Part shown: positions 1-5,166 of the stretch, one piece after another
How the letters are laid out: every line of letters starts with the position of its first letter
Position numbering within the stretch: the stretch's first letter is position 1
Origin: Anaerolineae bacterium
GTDB lineage: Bacteria; Chloroflexota; Anaerolineae; JAFGEY01
DNA: 8,391 bases
Direction of reading: 5' to 3'
NCBI GenBank assembly: GCA_016929205.1
Contig: JAFGJF010000206.1
Coordinates: 1-8,391 of the forward strand
Program-made: the position numbers and the translations under genes
The notes under the pieces: model-generated
What the model saw: the letters and a program-made list of their open reading frames with translations, nothing else
What the model was told of the DNA's origin: nothing
Database searches by the model: none

Positions 1-18
1 GCGGGTGCGCTTACCCAT
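1..18 (-). CDS. 5' end of an unidentified divergent gene (first 6 codons)
   Basis: Read on the minus strand, an ATG at 18-16 opens a frame encoding M-G-K-R-T-R that runs off the left edge. The start is supported by a strong Shine-Dalgarno sequence, AAAGGAGG at 33-26, seven bases upstream. It is transcribed away from the ANTAR-like gene that starts at 101, so the roughly 80 bases between the two starts form a shared divergent control region. Six codons are too few to assign a product; the basic N-terminus is all that can be said. Confidence 0.55.
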
Positions 19-40
19 GATATAACCTCCTTTGTGAGTG

Positions 41-98
41 ATGGGGATATAGTGTACCCCCATGTTGAGAATTTGGTTATACCAGGGGGTATGAAACC
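41..98 (+). promoter_or_regulatory. Leader with two consecutive potential hairpins before the ANTAR-like gene
   Basis: Two inverted repeats lie in tandem between the divergent start codons. The first is ATGGGG (41-46) and CCCCAT (58-63) with an 11-base spacer. The second pairs ATACC (79-83) with GGTAT (88-92) around an AGGG loop, and extends with GGTT (75-78) pairing AACC (95-98) across a two-base GA bulge. The second hairpin contains the only Shine-Dalgarno-like run for the gene at 101 (AGGGGG, 84-89), so folding would hide it. A shorter DNA palindrome, TGGT-TAT-ACCA (74-84), overlaps the same place. The pieces may be RNA structures or protein operators for the divergent pair. I found no convincing -35/-10 pair here; TTGAGA at 65-70 lacks a good -10 partner. 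Confidence 0.35.
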
Positions 99-100
99 AT

Positions 101-319
101 ATGGAAAACGAGGAACAATCCTGCCAATCCACCTTTTACAAACGTGCTATCATCACCACTGCCATAAACCACCTTAGCACGCGGCATAAACTATCAACGC
201 AAAAAGCACGCGACTGGATTATGCAAGAGGCGATGGCCAAGAAGGCAAATCTGGACGAAGTCGCCGAGGCCATCCTCAACAACAAAGCTGTCACTTATCG
301 CTACAGTGCACCGATCTAG
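101..319 (+). CDS. Small stand-alone ANTAR-like RNA-binding protein
   Basis: This 72-residue protein is almost entirely one helical domain resembling ANTAR, the RNA-binding antiterminator domain of AmiR/NasR-type regulators. Residues about 17-59 follow the ANTAR pattern: a first helix with I18, A21 and L25, then H29-K-L-S32, A36 in the second helix, A44, and a final helix with L51, V54-A55 and I58. The usual Ala-Lys-Gly of the first helix is here A21-I22-N23, so the match is imperfect. ANTAR domains normally sit behind a receiver or GAF sensor domain, and none is present. The gene precedes the GlgC-like gene by 14 bases and is probably co-transcribed with it. ATG 101 has an AGGGGG run 11 bases upstream; the ATG at 91 is out of frame. 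The family call rests on pattern only; a different small helical protein remains possible. Confidence 0.7.
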   Translation: MENEEQSCQSTFYKRAIITTAINHLSTRHKLSTQKARDWIMQEAMAKKANLDEVAEAILNNKAVTYRYSAPI

Positions 320-333
320 GTTGGAGGAAAACG

Positions 334-1629
334 ATGAAAACCGGGCTTCCTAATTTGAGCGCGACGCCCCAGGCTACATCATCCTCTCACTATCGCCCGC
401 CTCTGACGCTGATTATATCCGACGATGAACCCTCACACTTGGGCAAACTTACCCTACAACGTTCCAAAGCGGCATTACCTTTTGCCGGCGAATACCGGCT
501 GATCGACTTTGGCCTCTCCAATTGCATTCACTCTGGGATTGAAACAATCGGGGTAGCCACCCAGTATCAACCTCGCTCTCTGCACACCCACCTGGCCTAC
601 GGGCAGCCATGGGGCCTCGACAAACGGCAAGGCGGATTGACTCTACTGCATCCGTATCAAGGCCACACGGGCATACGCTGGTACGGCGGAACGGCCGACG
701 CAATCTATCAGAACCAGGACTTTATCCACCGCCACCAGCCAGATCAAGTCCTGGTATTGGCCGGCGACCAGATCTACGAGCTGGACTTTAACGCCCTGAT
801 CGCCCAACACCACAAAAACAATGCCGATCTGACGATTGCCGCCATCGCCGTCAACCCTCAGGGAGCAGGGCGGCACAGCACGCTGGTTGTAGACCAGGAA
901 GGGTGGGTACAGGATCTACAACCGCCAGGGAGCGCTGCGCCCGGCTCGCTGGCGATGATGGGTGTGATGCTTTTTTCGGCCAACGCCCTGAGTTGGCGAC
1001 TCGGCGAAGATCAGGCAGATACAAATTCAGCGCACAATCTGGCGCAAGACGTGATCCCGCGCATGATCCGAGCACAAGATCGGGTACTGGCGTACCAGCA
1101 TATGGGCTATTGGAGCCCGATTCAAAGCATCCAGGACTATTGGCACGCTGGTATGGATCTGCTGAGCGAGAACCCGTCGCTAAACCTGCAGGATTCGGGA
1201 TGGCCTATTCTGACTCAGATCCAAAACCGGCCGCCGACACGCATCGAGATCGGCGCCCGGGTCTCTCACAGCTTGATCTCGGGTGGCTGCGTCATCGAAG
1301 GGACGGTCGAGTACGCGATCCTCTCTCCCGGCGTGTACGTGGGCCCAGGCGCTATCGTCCGTAACTCGATTGTGATGCACAACACGACTATCGAAGAATG
1401 CGCTCGCGTGCAGAACACGATCCTGGATATGGACGTGACGATCGGGCAGCAGGCACAAGTTGGTGTCGCACATCGCTATGCCCCGACCACAAATGCCTCC
1501 GTGCACTCACCGATTACCGTGGTCGAAAAAGGCGCGCGCATTCGCACCGAGGCCGTGATCGTCGCCGAAGAAGCGCGAGACGATATTGTATTGCACACTG
1601 CACAGCAAGCAGAAGCCAAGACGTTATGA
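334..1629 (+). CDS. GlgC/GlgD-like ADP-glucose pyrophosphorylase homologue, probably catalytically inactive
   Basis: This 431-residue protein has the two-domain plan of glucose-1-phosphate adenylyltransferase: a nucleotidyltransferase domain (about 24-295) and a C-terminal left-handed beta-helix of hexapeptide repeats (about 303-395). Clear GlgC signatures are the R-L-I-D-F-G-L-S-N-C-I stretch (55-65), W116-Y-G-G-T-A-D-A and A143-G-D-Q-I-Y. Key catalytic motifs are degraded. The glycine-rich GGxGxRL loop reads S29-D-D-E-P-S-H-L. The RAKPA motif reads R43-S-K-A-A. The glucose-1-phosphate Glu-Lys-Pro reads Q196-P-P. WRDVGT reads W260-S-P-I-Q-S, losing the Asp. This pattern fits a non-catalytic regulatory subunit like Firmicute GlgD, or a ligand sensor. 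A Ser/Thr/Pro-rich 22-residue extension precedes the domain. GGAGG at 323-327 supports ATG 334. The gene follows the ANTAR-like gene in one unit. Confidence 0.88.
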   Translation: MKTGLPNLSATPQATSSSHYRPPLTLIISDDEPSHLGKLTLQRSKAALPFAGEYRLIDFGLSNCIHSGIETIGVATQYQPRSLHTHLAYGQPWGLDKRQGGLTLLHPYQGHTGIRWYGGTADAIYQNQDFIHRHQPDQVLVLAGDQIYELDFNALIAQHHKNNADLTIAAIAVNPQGAGRHSTLVVDQEGWVQDLQPPGSAAPGSLAMMGVMLFSANALSWRLGEDQADTNSAHNLAQDVIPRMIRAQDRVLAYQHMGYWSPIQSIQDYWHAGMDLLSENPSLNLQDSGWPILTQIQNRPPTRIEIGARVSHSLISGGCVIEGTVEYAILSPGVYVGPGAIVRNSIVMHNTTIEECARVQNTILDMDVTIGQQAQVGVAHRYAPTTNASVHSPITVVEKGARIRTEAVIVAEEARDDIVLHTAQQAEAKTL

Positions 1630-1639
1630 CGTTATCATA
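1620..1639 (+). repeat. Tandem 8-bp repeat and small palindrome at the stop of the GlgC-like gene
   Basis: GACGTTAT occurs twice in direct tandem (1620-1627 and 1628-1635), spanning the TGA stop codon. The same bases contain the inverted repeat TATGA (1625-1629) and TCATA (1635-1639) with a five-base centre. It may be a small protein-binding site or chance; it directly abuts the larger hairpin. Confidence 0.3.
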
Positions 1640-1640
1640 C

Positions 1641-1688
1641 GCGATCCTTGCAGAGGCGGCCAATTGATACTGCCTGTGCAAGGATCGC
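1641..1688 (+). terminator. Large inverted repeat downstream of the GlgC-like gene, likely transcript end or processing hairpin
   Basis: The arms GCGATCCTTGCA (1641-1652) and TGCAAGGATCGC (1677-1688) are perfectly complementary over 12 bp. After one mismatch the stem continues with AGGC (1654-1657) and GCCT (1672-1675), leaving a loop of about 14 bases. It starts 11 bases after the stop codon of the GlgC-like gene and ends just before the aldolase promoter, which is where a terminator would be expected. No run of T follows either arm, so it is not a classic Rho-independent terminator. Alternatives are an mRNA-stabilising hairpin or a dispersed palindromic element. Confidence 0.5.
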
Positions 1689-1702
1689 TCTCCATCCTCC
1701 AC

Positions 1703-1731
1703 TTGACCGCAACCCTCACCCGGAATATAAT
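1703..1731 (+). promoter_or_regulatory. Near-consensus sigma-70 promoter for the aldolase-PHP unit
   Basis: A TTGACC -35 box (1703-1708) is separated by exactly 17 bases from a perfect TATAAT -10 box (1726-1731). Transcription would start near 1738, giving a 5' leader of roughly 37 bases before the ATG at 1775. It lies immediately after the large hairpin at 1641-1688, which suggests that the aldolase-PHP pair is transcribed independently of the ANTAR/GlgC-like pair. Confidence 0.75.
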
Positions 1732-1774
1732 CCTTGTAATCATACTCGTCACTACCTGAATAAAGGACAAAACA

Positions 1775-2389
1775 ATGCACCTACGCCAGGAATTGGTTTG
1801 GGCCGGAAACGAATTGCTGCGCCGGGGCCTATCGGTCTATACGGCCGGCAACATCAGCGTACGAACTGAGGACGGCAGCGGCTTTTACATCAAGCCCAGC
1901 AGCACGCCATATCCCGACATCGCGCCTGAAAACCTGGTCGTTATTGACTGGGAAGGAAACATCCTATCCGGCAGCCGTCCATCTATCGAGCACAATATGC
2001 ACCGCCTGGTCTACCTTGCGCGCCCCGACATCTCGGCCATCGTGCACTCGCATTCGCAGTACGCGACCACGCTGGCTTCCAGCAAGCTCCGGTGTGGCAT
2101 TCCCCCCACCCTTGGAGAAGTCGCGCACTATATCGGTGGAGCGATCGATCTGGCCGAATACGCACCGGCAGGCTCGATCGAACTGGCCCGCAACGTCGTC
2201 CAATGCCTGGGCAAAGAAACACACGGCATCCTAATCAAGAACCATGGCGCGCTTGCTGTTGGCAAAGACCTGCGCCAGGCTTTGGACTTTGCCGAGATCA
2301 TTGAGCGAAGTGCCGAGAGTATGATCCTGGCCCATTTGCTTGGGGGATACGACAAGGATCCCGAATCATACCGACTAGAGAGGGACTGA
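1775..2389 (+). CDS. Class II aldolase/adducin family protein (FucA-type sugar-phosphate aldolase)
   Basis: The 204-residue product matches the length and motif order of L-fuculose-1-phosphate aldolase and its relatives, which split ketose 1-phosphates into dihydroxyacetone phosphate and an aldehyde using a bound zinc ion. Visible features are the phosphate-binding T23-A-G-N-I-S-V-R and K40-P-S-S, the catalytic glutamate E72 in S-I-E-H-N-M-H, the zinc ligands H91 and H93 in H-S-H-S-Q-Y-A-T, and the third ligand H157 in K-N-H-G-A. All residues needed for catalysis are present, so it should be active and cytoplasmic. The exact sugar cannot be read from sequence: fuculose, rhamnulose, ribulose and 5-deoxyribulose phosphate enzymes share these motifs. 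AAAGGA at 1762-1767 lies seven bases before the ATG. A PHP-domain gene follows after five bases, in the same unit. Confidence 0.88.
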   Translation: MHLRQELVWAGNELLRRGLSVYTAGNISVRTEDGSGFYIKPSSTPYPDIAPENLVVIDWEGNILSGSRPSIEHNMHRLVYLARPDISAIVHSHSQYATTLASSKLRCGIPPTLGEVAHYIGGAIDLAEYAPAGSIELARNVVQCLGKETHGILIKNHGALAVGKDLRQALDFAEIIERSAESMILAHLLGGYDKDPESYRLERD

Positions 2390-2394
2390 CTCGC

Positions 2395-3213
2395 ATGCGC
2401 ATCGATTTACACATTCATTCTACTGCCTCTGACGGATGCTGGTCGCCTGAACAGATCGTAGAACAGGTCAAAAAGACCGGGATTAACTTCTTTGCCATTG
2501 CCGACCACGACACCATTGATTCTGTGCTCGCGGGCGAACGGTTGGCAAAAGAGAACCAGATCGCTTTTATCCGCGCCGTCGAAGTGTCGACCACTCTTGC
2601 CGGTCTCATCGTACACATATTGGCCTATGGCATCGACCTGGAATCCAAGCCATTCCTGGAGATGATTGATGAAAACCGCAAAAAGCTCGAGAGCGTCGAC
2701 GAACAATCGATCCAAAAGCTCATCGACGCACGGCACGACGTAACCTGGGAGGCATTCGACCAGTATCAGAACGATCCTTCGCGCGGCGGATGGAAAGCGT
2801 TGAACTTTATGATCGACCGGGGCATTTGCAGCGGTGTGAAAGACTTTTTCGGCCGGGTCTTTGTTGGCGATATGGCGCTGGAATACCCGATCTTTGCCGA
2901 TCCGGTTGAGGCCGTGCGCGTGATTCAACAGGCCGGCGGGACCGCCATTTGGGCTCATCCCGGCAATAACCTGGACCACATCGAGAACGGCAGCCATTTG
3001 CTTGCCCAAATGCGCGACCTGGGCGTACAAGGGCTGGAATGTTACTCGCCCTACCACGATCAGGCAACCACCCAACGTTGCCTGGATTTTTGCCGGCAGC
3101 ACGACCTGCTGATCACAGCCGGTTCAGACTGCCACGGCGGGTTCGCGGGACGCACGCTGGGCATCCCCGAGGCCTACCTTCAAGATCTGAACCTGGGGTC
3201 TCTTTTGGACTGA
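2395..3213 (+). CDS. PHP-domain metal-dependent phosphoesterase (YciV/RNase AM-like)
   Basis: This 272-residue cytoplasmic protein is a polymerase-and-histidinol-phosphatase (PHP) domain enzyme of the TrpH/YciV group, members of which hydrolyse nucleoside 3',5'-bisphosphates or short RNAs with a trinuclear metal site. The full ligand set is visible: H6-I-H8, D13, D37-H-D39, E63 in A-V-E-V-S, H74 in H-I-L-A-Y, H188 in W-A-H-P-G, and D245-C-H247 near the end. Length is typical for the family (about 270-290). The ATG at 2395 is five bases after the aldolase stop, with AGAGGGA overlapping the end of the aldolase gene, so translation is probably coupled. It converges with the PAC2-family gene, leaving 26 bases with no obvious terminator hairpin. 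The natural substrate (pAp, oligoribonucleotide or a sugar phosphate linked to the aldolase) is not determinable here. Confidence 0.87.
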   Translation: MRIDLHIHSTASDGCWSPEQIVEQVKKTGINFFAIADHDTIDSVLAGERLAKENQIAFIRAVEVSTTLAGLIVHILAYGIDLESKPFLEMIDENRKKLESVDEQSIQKLIDARHDVTWEAFDQYQNDPSRGGWKALNFMIDRGICSGVKDFFGRVFVGDMALEYPIFADPVEAVRVIQQAGGTAIWAHPGNNLDHIENGSHLLAQMRDLGVQGLECYSPYHDQATTQRCLDFCRQHDLLITAGSDCHGGFAGRTLGIPEAYLQDLNLGSLLD

Positions 3214-3239
3214 GCAAGACAGCATACCCAACACCGAGA

Positions 3240-4166
3240 TCACCAATCATCCACATCCTTGAAAATATCTTCTAGCCCTTTGCGCCATACGTCGTCCAAA
3301 GGGATAAAATGTCGCTCGTTAAACTCTTCGGTCAGCTTGTCCAGGTATGCCTTGATCTCCAACTGCGGCATTTGGTCGTCCAACGCATCAAGCTTGGCAT
3401 CCATTGACGCCACGAGCTCTTGGCATTGCTGTTCGAGGTCGCTCAGATCAAAGTCGAGGCCAAACATGTGGTTAAATCGCTTCATCAGATCGTACCAGGC
3501 TTTAAAGTCCCTCTCAATTCTGATCCCGGGCACAAGTTCTGAAAACTGCGAGAAATCGTAGGCCGGGACAAATCCATAAAAGACCAGTAACTCGACCTCG
3601 TACTGTTCAGCTCTGTCGGCCAGGTAGGAACCGATTGTCGCCCCGCCTTCATAACTGGAAAACTTGACGGCATATTCGGCCAGCTCGTCTTTCATTTTTG
3701 GAAGGCTATAGATGCACGAAATCTCGCGCTCTTTTTCATACGGCATCGCACCATACACCCCGCCGACGATCGCCACACGCTTTACCCCCAGCTCACCGAC
3801 GGCCTCGAAAAAGACCTCTGCATATCGTTCTACGTTGATGTGAGGCTCTTCTCCCAGAAAAATGACCAGCCCTTTTTCATCATTGCCCGCATAATAGAAC
3901 TCGTTTCGGTTGGCTGGCATACTCTGCCGGTACCCATCTTTGAGTTTCACCTGCGGCCGCAAAAAGTGATGGGTCCCCGGAACCTGAAACAAATAGTAAC
4001 CGGCATTGGAGTGCATCACGCCAATTTTTTCTGCTCTCGTTCGCTTGATGAGATATTGAGGCAAACCGGACGAAATCTCACCAGCATCGGCCCACTGGTG
4101 CCACCCGGCAATCATATAGATCTCCTTGGCAACAGGTTTCTCCCAGAGACTGATCAATTCTTCCAC
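3240..4166 (-). CDS. PAC2-family protein (proteasome assembly chaperone-like)
   Basis: The 308-residue product resembles the PAC2 family, named for the eukaryotic proteasome assembly chaperone 2 and widespread in archaea, actinobacteria and other bacteria, where the function is mostly unknown. The recognisable parts are the early I-A-G-W-H-Q-W-A-D-A-G-E motif (about 19-30), the F-L-G-E-E-P-H segment, V-A-I-V-G-G-V-Y-G-A-M-P, and E-G-G-A-T-I-G-S-Y-L. A charged, helical C-terminal tail (about 235-308) is rich in Glu, Asp and Leu and could form a coiled coil. The start is GTG at 4166, with GGGAGGT at 4177-4171 just upstream; the ATG two bases earlier is out of frame and stops after four codons. 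No signal peptide or membrane segment is visible. It is separated from the upstream operon by 192 bases with its own candidate promoter, and converges with the PHP gene. Confidence 0.85.
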   Translation of the reverse strand: MEELISLWEKPVAKEIYMIAGWHQWADAGEISSGLPQYLIKRTRAEKIGVMHSNAGYYLFQVPGTHHFLRPQVKLKDGYRQSMPANRNEFYYAGNDEKGLVIFLGEEPHINVERYAEVFFEAVGELGVKRVAIVGGVYGAMPYEKEREISCIYSLPKMKDELAEYAVKFSSYEGGATIGSYLADRAEQYEVELLVFYGFVPAYDFSQFSELVPGIRIERDFKAWYDLMKRFNHMFGLDFDLSDLEQQCQELVASMDAKLDALDDQMPQLEIKAYLDKLTEEFNERHFIPLDDVWRKGLEDIFKDVDDW

Positions 4167-4237
4167 ATTAACCTCCCTATATTCGACATCTCGTTATGCT
4201 CTAGTCTACCACAAATGATACCTTTTGCGCAACCCAC
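4154..4237 (-). CDS. Candidate 27-codon leader ORF overlapping the PAC2 start
   Basis: On the minus strand a GTG at 4237 is preceded by a strong Shine-Dalgarno sequence, AAAGGAGA (4248-4241), with good spacing. The frame runs 27 codons to a TGA at 4154, overlapping the first 13 bases of the PAC2-family gene in another frame. If translated it would bring ribosomes across the PAC2 ribosome-binding site and could act as a leader peptide. The peptide has no recognisable motif, and the candidate PAC2 promoter lies inside it, so the two proposals compete. The Shine-Dalgarno match could be accidental. Confidence 0.2.
   Translation of the reverse strand: MGCAKGIICGRLEHNEMSNIGRLMWKN
4203..4232 (-). 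promoter_or_regulatory. Candidate sigma-70 promoter for the PAC2-family gene
   Basis: On the minus strand TTGCGC (4232-4227) and TAGACT (4208-4203) are separated by 18 bases. Each box matches the consensus in four of six positions. Transcription would begin near 4196, about 30 bases before the GTG start at 4166, leaving room for the GGGAGGT ribosome-binding site. The match is moderate only. Confidence 0.35.
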
Positions 4238-4278
4238 TATTCTCCTTTCCGGGCATTTGCACCCGGCACTGAGAACAA

Positions 4279-4303
4279 AGGGACGCACGCGTTGTGCGTC
4301 CCT
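4279..4303 (-). terminator. Palindrome AGGGACGCAC-N5-GTGCGTCCCT, possible terminator or dispersed palindromic repeat
   Basis: The arms at 4279-4288 and 4294-4303 are perfectly complementary over 10 bp around a five-base loop. Read on the minus strand it lies 56 bases after the stop of the TIM-barrel-like gene and is followed by TTTGTTCT, a weak T-rich run, so it could terminate the nucleotidase-to-TIM-barrel operon. Palindromes of the GGGACGC...GCGTCCC type are, from general knowledge, also seen as dispersed intergenic repeats in many bacterial genomes, so a mobile palindromic repeat is an equally good reading. A smaller CCGGG/CCCGG hairpin sits nearby at 4249-4266. Confidence 0.55.
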
Positions 4304-4358
4304 CTACGATATAGGTCGTTCTGCGAATGATCAAAGCCACGTTTTAGGCACTCACCGC

Positions 4359-5165
4359 TCAGCCGGCAGCCTGCAACAACCCTTCCTCCAGCCATGCAAT
4401 ATCCTGGGCAATCATCCCGGGATCGTCCTTGGTGTAAAACCCTACACATACCGCATCGCCGGTCCGCATCTGCTTGGCCGCAAAGAACAACCCCTCCCTG
4501 GGATCGTTGCGCCCCGCAGCCAGCACCTTGTAATGGATCACCGGCTTGCTCAGCGTCTTGATCTGTTCGATCATCAACTGCCGATCCTGTTCCAAATACT
4601 GTTCCTTGATCGTCGGATCGTGCCAGGGCTGCTTGTCACGTGGGGACGGATTATAGTAGCAACACATGTAAAAGTCCAGGTCGAGATGCGCTTCTGCCCA
4701 GGCAAAAATGTACGGTGCATGGCCGGCCACGCCTGCCGGTATGCCAGCAGCCTTTATCGTCTGAATGGTGTCCAGGATCTCTTGTTCTTTGCCCTGTGCC
4801 AGCATATATTCCATCCGGCCGCCGTGAATGTAGCAGGCTTTGCATCCCGCATCGATGGCAAACTGGGCAGCAATGACCTGTGTGGGCGCCTCAGACGCCG
4901 TCTGAGCTACCCACTTGATTGCACCCCCTTGCTCCCAGTACTGCTTGAGTACCTCTGTGATATGTCCGTCGCCGCGCCCCAAAAAAGTATCGATGCCAAG
5001 CGACTCGGCCTCACGTAACGCGGCGTGTATCGTTTCCGTGGTGTAATACGTACGCATTTCGGTATCTCGCTCTGGGCTCTGATGGGAGAACCCGCTGAAC
5101 GGATTGCCTCCAATGAGCATCCGGCTCACAGGCACATTGCCAAGCTTGACTTGTTCCAATGCCAT
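4359..5165 (-). CDS. Conserved-looking TIM-barrel-like protein of unknown function, coupled to YgiQ
   Basis: I do not recognise this 268-residue protein with confidence. Its start (L-G-N-V-P-V-S-R-M-L-I-G-G-N-P-F, residues 8-23) and the following alternation of helix and strand segments resemble aldo/keto-reductase-like or other TIM-barrel enzymes. Catalytic-looking segments are F-L-G-R-G-D-G-H, Y-I-H-G-G-R, G-V-A-G-H-A-P, a Cys-Cys-Tyr-Tyr-Asn cluster, and V-I-H-Y-K-V-L-A-A-G-R. The standard aldo/keto-reductase NADPH motifs are not evident. It has no signal peptide. ATG 5165 is chosen because AAAGGAGA (5177-5170) precedes it closely and the product then begins like the family core; the same frame stays open upstream to a TTG at 5228 inside the YgiQ gene. 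Only one base separates the YgiQ stop from this ATG (TAA-A-ATG), so translation is almost certainly coupled and the two proteins may work together. Confidence 0.75.
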   Translation of the reverse strand: MALEQVKLGNVPVSRMLIGGNPFSGFSHQSPERDTEMRTYYTTETIHAALREAESLGIDTFLGRGDGHITEVLKQYWEQGGAIKWVAQTASEAPTQVIAAQFAIDAGCKACYIHGGRMEYMLAQGKEQEILDTIQTIKAAGIPAGVAGHAPYIFAWAEAHLDLDFYMCCYYNPSPRDKQPWHDPTIKEQYLEQDRQLMIEQIKTLSKPVIHYKVLAAGRNDPREGLFFAAKQMRTGDAVCVGFYTKDDPGMIAQDIAWLEEGLLQAAG

Positions 5166-5166
5166 T

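Noticed and set aside
91..100. ATG at 91 as the start of the ANTAR-like gene
   Set aside because: It is in a different reading frame from the ANTAR-like protein and lies inside the hairpin stem.
1641..1688. Terminal inverted repeats of an insertion sequence or miniature element
   Set aside because: The arms enclose only 24 bases, with no flanking target duplication that I can see, so this is a hairpin rather than an element end pair.
2407..3102. Long minus-strand open frame (231 codons) inside the PHP gene
   Set aside because: It lies wholly antisense to a gene with a complete metal-ligand set, has no family-like motifs and no supported start; it is a codon-bias shadow.
3840..5018. Long plus-strand open frame (392 codons) spanning the PAC2 gene, the gap and the TIM-barrel gene
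   Set aside because: It is antisense to two genes with clear family features or coupling, and its translation shows no recognisable domain.
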